A DNA stretch of 9,877 nt from assembly GCA_937873105.1 (NCBI GenBank), contig CALMWD010000153.1, positions 1-9,877 of the forward strand, given 5' to 3'. The notes under the pieces were generated by a model that worked only from the letters and a program-made list of their open reading frames with translations, ran no database searches and was not told the origin of the DNA. Shown piece after piece: positions 7,021 through 9,877 of this stretch. The translations under genes were made by a program, and so were the position numbers. Within the stretch, counting starts at the first letter, position 1, and each line of letters opens with the position of its first letter. The stretch is from an uncultured Rhodanobacteraceae bacterium (GTDB lineage: Bacteria > Pseudomonadota > Gammaproteobacteria > Xanthomonadales > Ahniellaceae).

Positions 7021-8133
7021 TCAGGTCGACAGCACGAAGGCGCCGAGGTCCTGCGCGTGGCCGTTCAACTGCGCCTGGACGCGATGCTCGCCGGGATAGT
7101 GCCTGCGCGTCGTCATCGGCACCAGGCGCAGCGTCTTCGACAGCGCGACGCGTTCGCCCGGCACGAGCGCCACGGCCTTGAGCTTGAAGGTCTTGGGCGA
7201 GGTCGCGCCGCTGGCCTTGACGTAGTGCACGACGAGGTCGGCCATCACCGACTGCGGCCGGGCGCCGGTGTTGCGGAGCGCGAAACCGATCTCGACGCAT
7301 CCGCCTTCGCGCACCCGCCCGGGCGAGATCCGCACCTGCTCGATGGCCAGCTCCGGCGCATCGCCGTAACCGAGCGCCGACAAGGCCCCCGGCTCGGCGC
7401 GCTTGATCGCCGAACGCAGCGCATGCCGCACGATCCAGCGCCGCTCCGGAGAGGCGCCGTCGAGCCAGCGGCGGGCGACCTCGGCGAGCCGATCGGGATG
7501 ATCCTTGCCGATGTCGTTCAAGTTATTCGCGACCGAACGGCGCACGTACAACTCGGGATCGTCCTTGAGTCGTTCGAGCAGGGCCAGCACCGGGGTCGGA
7601 TCGCGCTGGAAGGCGCGCAGCCGCGGCGCCCAAGGCAGGCGCGGACGCGTGCCCTCCGACACCAGCCGGCGCACGTGCGGGCTGGGGTCGCGCGTCCACT
7701 GCTCAAGCCGCGCCAGCGTCGCGTCCGGATGGCGCTCGAGAAAGGGCCGGATGCTGAATTCGGCGGTGAAACGCTGGGTCAGCGCATGCTGCGCCCGCAT
7801 CGAGTCCTCGAAATGATCGAGACCGTAGTCGGCAACGAAATACGTGTGCGGCATGAACAGGAATCCGCCCATGCCCTGCGCGGCGCGATGCGCATGCGGC
7901 ACCTGCGTCGAGGCGAGCAGCAGGCGGATCGCCTGCGCGTAGTCCCCGGGCAGGTGCGTGCGCAGCGCGCGGCTGATCCGGCGCGCGCGTTCGGTCAGCG
8001 ACAGCGGTTCGTAGCCATCGAGCGCATCGCGCAGGAAGGCCTCGCGCGGAAAGCCTTCGTGCACGGCCGCGAGCATGTCGGCGATGGCGCGCGGCACGCT
8101 CGGGCCGAACTGGTCCTTCAGGGCTGCGGCCAT
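7021..8133 (-). CDS. alkC: AlkC-type DNA glycosylase (HEAT-like repeats plus C-terminal Ig-like domain)
   Basis: 370 aa. Residues ~1-255 are an all-helical HEAT-like repeat domain of the DNA alkylation repair family, with segments such as FTAEFSIRPFL, HVRRLVSEGTRPRLPWAPRL and YVRRSVANNLNDIGKDHPD. Residues ~261-370 are predicted beta-rich, with conserved HYVKASGATSPKTFKLK and MTTRRHYPGEH segments. This is the immunoglobulin-like domain that separates AlkC from AlkD. Characterised AlkC proteins excise 3-methyladenine and 3-methylcytosine from DNA without base flipping, starting base-excision repair. That specificity here is inferred from domain layout. The ATG at 8133 has GGAG six bases upstream. 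The gene is followed by ruvC on the same strand after 70 bases, placing two DNA-repair functions together. I cannot assign catalytic residues with certainty by eye. Confidence 0.85.
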   Translation of the reverse strand: MAAALKDQFGPSVPRAIADMLAAVHEGFPREAFLRDALDGYEPLSLTERARRISRALRTHLPGDYAQAIRLLLASTQVPHAHRAAQGMGGFLFMPHTYFVADYGLDHFEDSMRAQHALTQRFTAEFSIRPFLERHPDATLARLEQWTRDPSPHVRRLVSEGTRPRLPWAPRLRAFQRDPTPVLALLERLKDDPELYVRRSVANNLNDIGKDHPDRLAEVARRWLDGASPERRWIVRHALRSAIKRAEPGALSALGYGDAPELAIEQVRISPGRVREGGCVEIGFALRNTGARPQSVMADLVVHYVKASGATSPKTFKLKAVALVPGERVALSKTLRLVPMTTRRHYPGEHRVQAQLNGHAQDLGAFVLST

Positions 8134-8157
8134 GCGGCGCTCCGTTCGACATGCCGC

Positions 8158-8163
8158 AGTCTA
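8158..8163 (-). promoter_or_regulatory. Weak candidate -10 box TAGACT for the AlkC-like gene
   Basis: TAGACT matches four of six consensus positions, 24 bases before the ATG at 8133, giving a leader of about 18 bases that contains the GGAG. No -35 is evident. It is the only A/T-containing element in an otherwise very GC-rich 79-base gap. Confidence 0.3.
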
Positions 8164-8170
8164 GTGGCCC

Positions 8171-8192
8171 GGCGACCGCCTGCGCGGCCGCC
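8171..8192. repeat. Imperfect inverted repeat downstream of the AhpD-like gene
   Basis: On the minus strand GGCGGCC, an eight-base loop, then GGTCGCC can form a seven-pair stem with one G-U pair. It lies in the gap between the AhpD-like stop codon and the AlkC-like promoter. There is no T-run, so a termination role is only a guess. Confidence 0.25.
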
Positions 8193-8212
8193 GGTGCCTG
8201 GGCGGGCGCCGC

Positions 8213-8758
8213 TCAGGCGGCCAGTGCGCGAGGGGCCGCCGGGAAATCGATCTCGGTACCGGCCAGGTGGTTGGTGTAGTTCGTGTAGATGTTCAGCACG
8301 ACATTGACCAGCACTTCGAGGATCGTCGCGTCGTCGTGGCCGGCAGCCTTGAACGCATCGAGTTCGGCCACCGGCACGCGGCCGCGGGTCTCGACAATGC
8401 GCTTCGCCAGCTGCAGCAGGGCGCGGTCCTGGACCGATCCGGCCTGTGCGGCACGCGCCTGAGCGATCTGCTCCGGCTTCAGGCCGACCATCGTGCCGAT
8501 GGCGGAATGCGCGGCCAGGCAGTAGTCGCAGGCATTGGCGTCGCCGACGGCGAGCGCGATCTGCTCGCGCTGCTTCGCGTCGAGCTTGCCCCGCGCGGTC
8601 ACGTCGGCCAGCTGCACGTAGGCGTTCAGGGCCACCGGCGCCTGTGCCATGGTCAGGAACATGTTCGGGGTGCTGCCGAGCTTGGCCTTGAAGGCCTCCA
8701 GCGTGGCGCGGGTGGCGGCGTCGGTCTGGGCCGGCTGAATCGGCGGGATGTAGGACAT
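8213..8758 (-). CDS. Carboxymuconolactone decarboxylase/AhpD-like thiol protein
   Basis: 181 aa from the ATG at 8758, which has a GGAG six bases upstream. An upstream ATG at 8770 contains that ribosome-binding site, so it is unlikely to be the start. The helical AhpD-fold signature is present: Glu65, then Cys77-x-x-Cys80 and His84, in the context ACDYCLAAHSAIG. This matches the E-x11-CxxC-x3-H pattern of peroxidase-type members, in which the cysteines and histidine form a proton-relay active site. The C-terminal YTNYTNHLAGTEIDFP stretch is common in stand-alone members of this family. A cytoplasmic peroxide- or thiol-linked role is plausible; the substrate is unknown. It is divergent from an AraC-family regulator that may control it. 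Confidence 0.85.
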   Translation of the reverse strand: MSYIPPIQPAQTDAATRATLEAFKAKLGSTPNMFLTMAQAPVALNAYVQLADVTARGKLDAKQREQIALAVGDANACDYCLAAHSAIGTMVGLKPEQIAQARAAQAGSVQDRALLQLAKRIVETRGRVPVAELDAFKAAGHDDATILEVLVNVVLNIYTNYTNHLAGTEIDFPAAPRALAA

Positions 8759-8770
8759 GGCGGACTCCAT

Positions 8771-8867
8771 TCATGGGGGACGTGCGGATTGCACGGGAGG
8801 CACTTTAGAACTCGCATTCGTACGAAAAGCGATCTATCGTTCGCATTAGTTGCCATTTCGTACAGAC
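8771..8867. promoter_or_regulatory. Divergent promoter/operator region between the AhpD-like gene and araC
   Basis: This AT-richer stretch holds a perfect 10-bp palindrome TTCGTACGAA (8817-8826). A related half occurs as CATTTCGTAC (8854-8863) next to the araC start, and TCGCATT is repeated at 8812 and 8841. Toward the AhpD-like gene a TAAAGT (8807-8802) could be a -10 box. Its transcript would begin near a small hairpin, CGTGC-loop-GCACG (8781-8795). Toward araC, TATCGT (8835-8840) is a weak -10 candidate. The palindrome falls between the likely -35 and -10 positions of both promoters, as expected for a shared regulator site. Confidence 0.45.
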
Positions 8868-9725
8868 ATGCAGACCGATCGCCTCGAAGCCCTGCTCAGC
8901 CGTTTTCGCGTCAGCGCGCGCCTGTTCCATTCCGGGCCGCTGTGCGGCGTCAACGATTTCGCGCCGGAACAGGGGCGCGGCCAATTGCATCTGTTGGGCG
9001 GCGGCGAACTGCGCGTCGAACATCCAGACGGCTCGGCCATCGACGTCGCCGAACCCAGCCTGCTGTTCTATCCGCGTCCCTATGCGCACCGCTTCATCAG
9101 CGACGCGACCCGCGGCGCCGACATGGCCTGCGCCTTCATCGAGTTCGGCGACGGCGCCCGAAATCCGCTCACCGCCGCCCTGCCTGCCTTCGTCTGGCTG
9201 CCCTTGTCCGCACTGGACGGGGCGGCGCCGGTGCTCGACCTGCTGTTCCGCGAAGCCTTCGCGCAACGCTGCGGGCGGCAACTGGTCGTCGACCGCTTGT
9301 TCGAGGTCGTGCTGATCCAGATCCTGCGCCGGTTGATGGCCACCGCACCGGAGCGCAGCGGCCTGTTCGCGGGACTTGCGCACCCGCAGATCAGCCGCGC
9401 CCTGATCGCGATGCATGGCGAACCCGGAAAACCCTGGAGCCTGGCGACCCTGGCCGGGATCTGCTGCACGTCGCGCACGCAGTTCGCGGAAACCTTCCGC
9501 GTGCAGATCGGAATCACGCCGGGCGACTACCTGGCCGGCTGGCGCCTGACCGTCGCACAACAATTGCTCGACGAAGGCCGCGCACTCAAGCACATCGTCG
9601 ACGAAGTCGGCTATGGCAGCGTCGCGGCCCTGTCGCGCGCCTTCAAGGCCCAGACCGGTCATTCGCCGCGGGAATGGCGCAAGGCTCGCGAGCTTGGCAC
9701 GAATCCCCCATCCGCAGTGCTCTAG
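8868..9725 (+). CDS. AraC-family transcriptional regulator (cupin sensor domain plus AraC HTH)
   Basis: 285 aa from the ATG at 8868. An in-frame TTG at 8850 would add six residues without a better ribosome-binding site. Residues ~5-165 look like a cupin-type sensor domain of AraC regulators, with LHLLGGGELRVEH and LLFYPRPYAHRF strands. Residues ~173-272 are the AraC DNA-binding domain. Its first helix-turn-helix lies around WSLATLAGICCTSRTQFAETF, and the second carries HIVDEVGYGSVAALSRAFKAQTGHSPREWR, close to the family signature. The vicinal C199-C200 in the turn before the first recognition helix is unusual. Related regulators often neighbour a small oxidoreductase-like gene that they control. 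Here the divergent AhpD-like gene is the obvious candidate target. The inducer is unknown. No Shine-Dalgarno is evident at the start. Confidence 0.9.
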   Translation: MQTDRLEALLSRFRVSARLFHSGPLCGVNDFAPEQGRGQLHLLGGGELRVEHPDGSAIDVAEPSLLFYPRPYAHRFISDATRGADMACAFIEFGDGARNPLTAALPAFVWLPLSALDGAAPVLDLLFREAFAQRCGRQLVVDRLFEVVLIQILRRLMATAPERSGLFAGLAHPQISRALIAMHGEPGKPWSLATLAGICCTSRTQFAETFRVQIGITPGDYLAGWRLTVAQQLLDEGRALKHIVDEVGYGSVAALSRAFKAQTGHSPREWRKARELGTNPPSAVL

Positions 9726-9747
9726 CGGGCCGGCGCAGGCTCGGTTC

Positions 9748-9877
9748 ATGCCCCAGGAGCGATCGAAGGTGACCGAGCCCCGCCGCAATGCACGTCCGCC
9801 GCGCATCGCGGTGTCGGACCTGCGCGGCGCCGTGCAGCTCGCGGCCCAGGCGACGCGCGGCGTCGCCGCCGTGGTCG
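9748..9877 (+). CDS. Probable alpha/beta hydrolase (N-terminal fragment, cut by window edge)
   Basis: About 43 codons are visible and the frame is open to the edge. The stretch RIAVSDLRGAVQLAAQATRGV resembles the N-terminal segment ahead of the catalytic core in a group of bacterial esterase/lipase-like alpha/beta hydrolases; no catalytic residue is yet in view. The ATG at 9748 is 22 bases after the AraC stop codon. An in-frame GTG at 9769 has AGGAG about ten bases upstream and may be the true start. Same strand and close spacing suggest it could be transcribed with araC. Family assignment rests on a short stretch. Confidence 0.5.
   Translation, partial: MPQERSKVTEPRRNARPPRIAVSDLRGAVQLAAQATRGVAAVV

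Noticed and set aside
8850..8867. TTG start for the AraC gene
   Set aside because: It adds only six residues overlapping the putative operator half-site. The ATG at 8868 begins a normal N-terminus.
8805..9806. A 333-codon minus-strand open frame covering the AraC gene
   Set aside because: The plus-strand reading has a clear AraC domain. The minus frame has no family resemblance and no plausible start region.

Overview
The window comes from a GC-rich gammaproteobacterium. The order ruvC-ruvA-kup-ruvB-ybgC-tolQ-tolR-tolA-tolB, with a potassium transporter between ruvA and ruvB, together with a TolB mature N-terminus resembling the xanthomonad protein, points to the Xanthomonadales/Lysobacterales. 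This is inference from gene order and protein style, not from a database search. Coding is dense: ten genes lie on the minus strand and two at the right end on the plus strand. I see no rRNA, tRNA, CRISPR array, insertion sequence or phage gene.

Read in the direction of transcription of the minus strand (right to left): a carboxymuconolactone decarboxylase/AhpD-like thiol protein (8758-8213) is followed by an AlkC-type alkylpurine DNA glycosylase with a C-terminal Ig-like domain (8133-7021). Then come ruvC (6950-6432) and ruvA (6435-5842), coupled by an ATGA overlap; kup (5787-3898); ruvB (3860-2817); and ybgC (2820-2419), which starts on a GTG overlapping the ruvB stop. Next are tolQ, tolR, tolA and the first 77 codons of tolB, which runs off the left edge. 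The right-hand plus-strand genes are an AraC-family regulator (8868-9725), divergent from the AhpD-like gene, and the first ~43 codons of a probable alpha/beta hydrolase.

Functionally there are three modules: recombination and DNA repair (alkC, ruvC, ruvA, ruvB), cell-envelope energisation and outer-membrane integrity (ybgC-tolQRAB, with kup as another inner-membrane transporter), and a probable regulator/target pair (araC and the AhpD-like gene) sharing a 109-base intergenic region that holds a perfect 10-bp palindrome. From ruvB to tolB the genes are separated by 33 bases at most and are probably one transcription unit.

The most striking signal is compositional. A patch of about 400 bases (about 136-533) has clearly lower GC and many A/T-ending codons, with sharp edges on both sides. 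It covers TolA domain III, the tolA/tolB junction, the TolB signal peptide and the start of mature TolB. TolA domain III and the TolB N-terminal peptide are known binding partners in E. coli, so the patch matches an interaction module spread over two genes. Other points of interest are a possibly leaderless ruvB start, a shared GCTANNNT -10 motif at ruvC, kup and ruvB, an extra cysteine pair at the TolA C-terminus, and vicinal cysteines in the DNA-binding domain of the AraC regulator.
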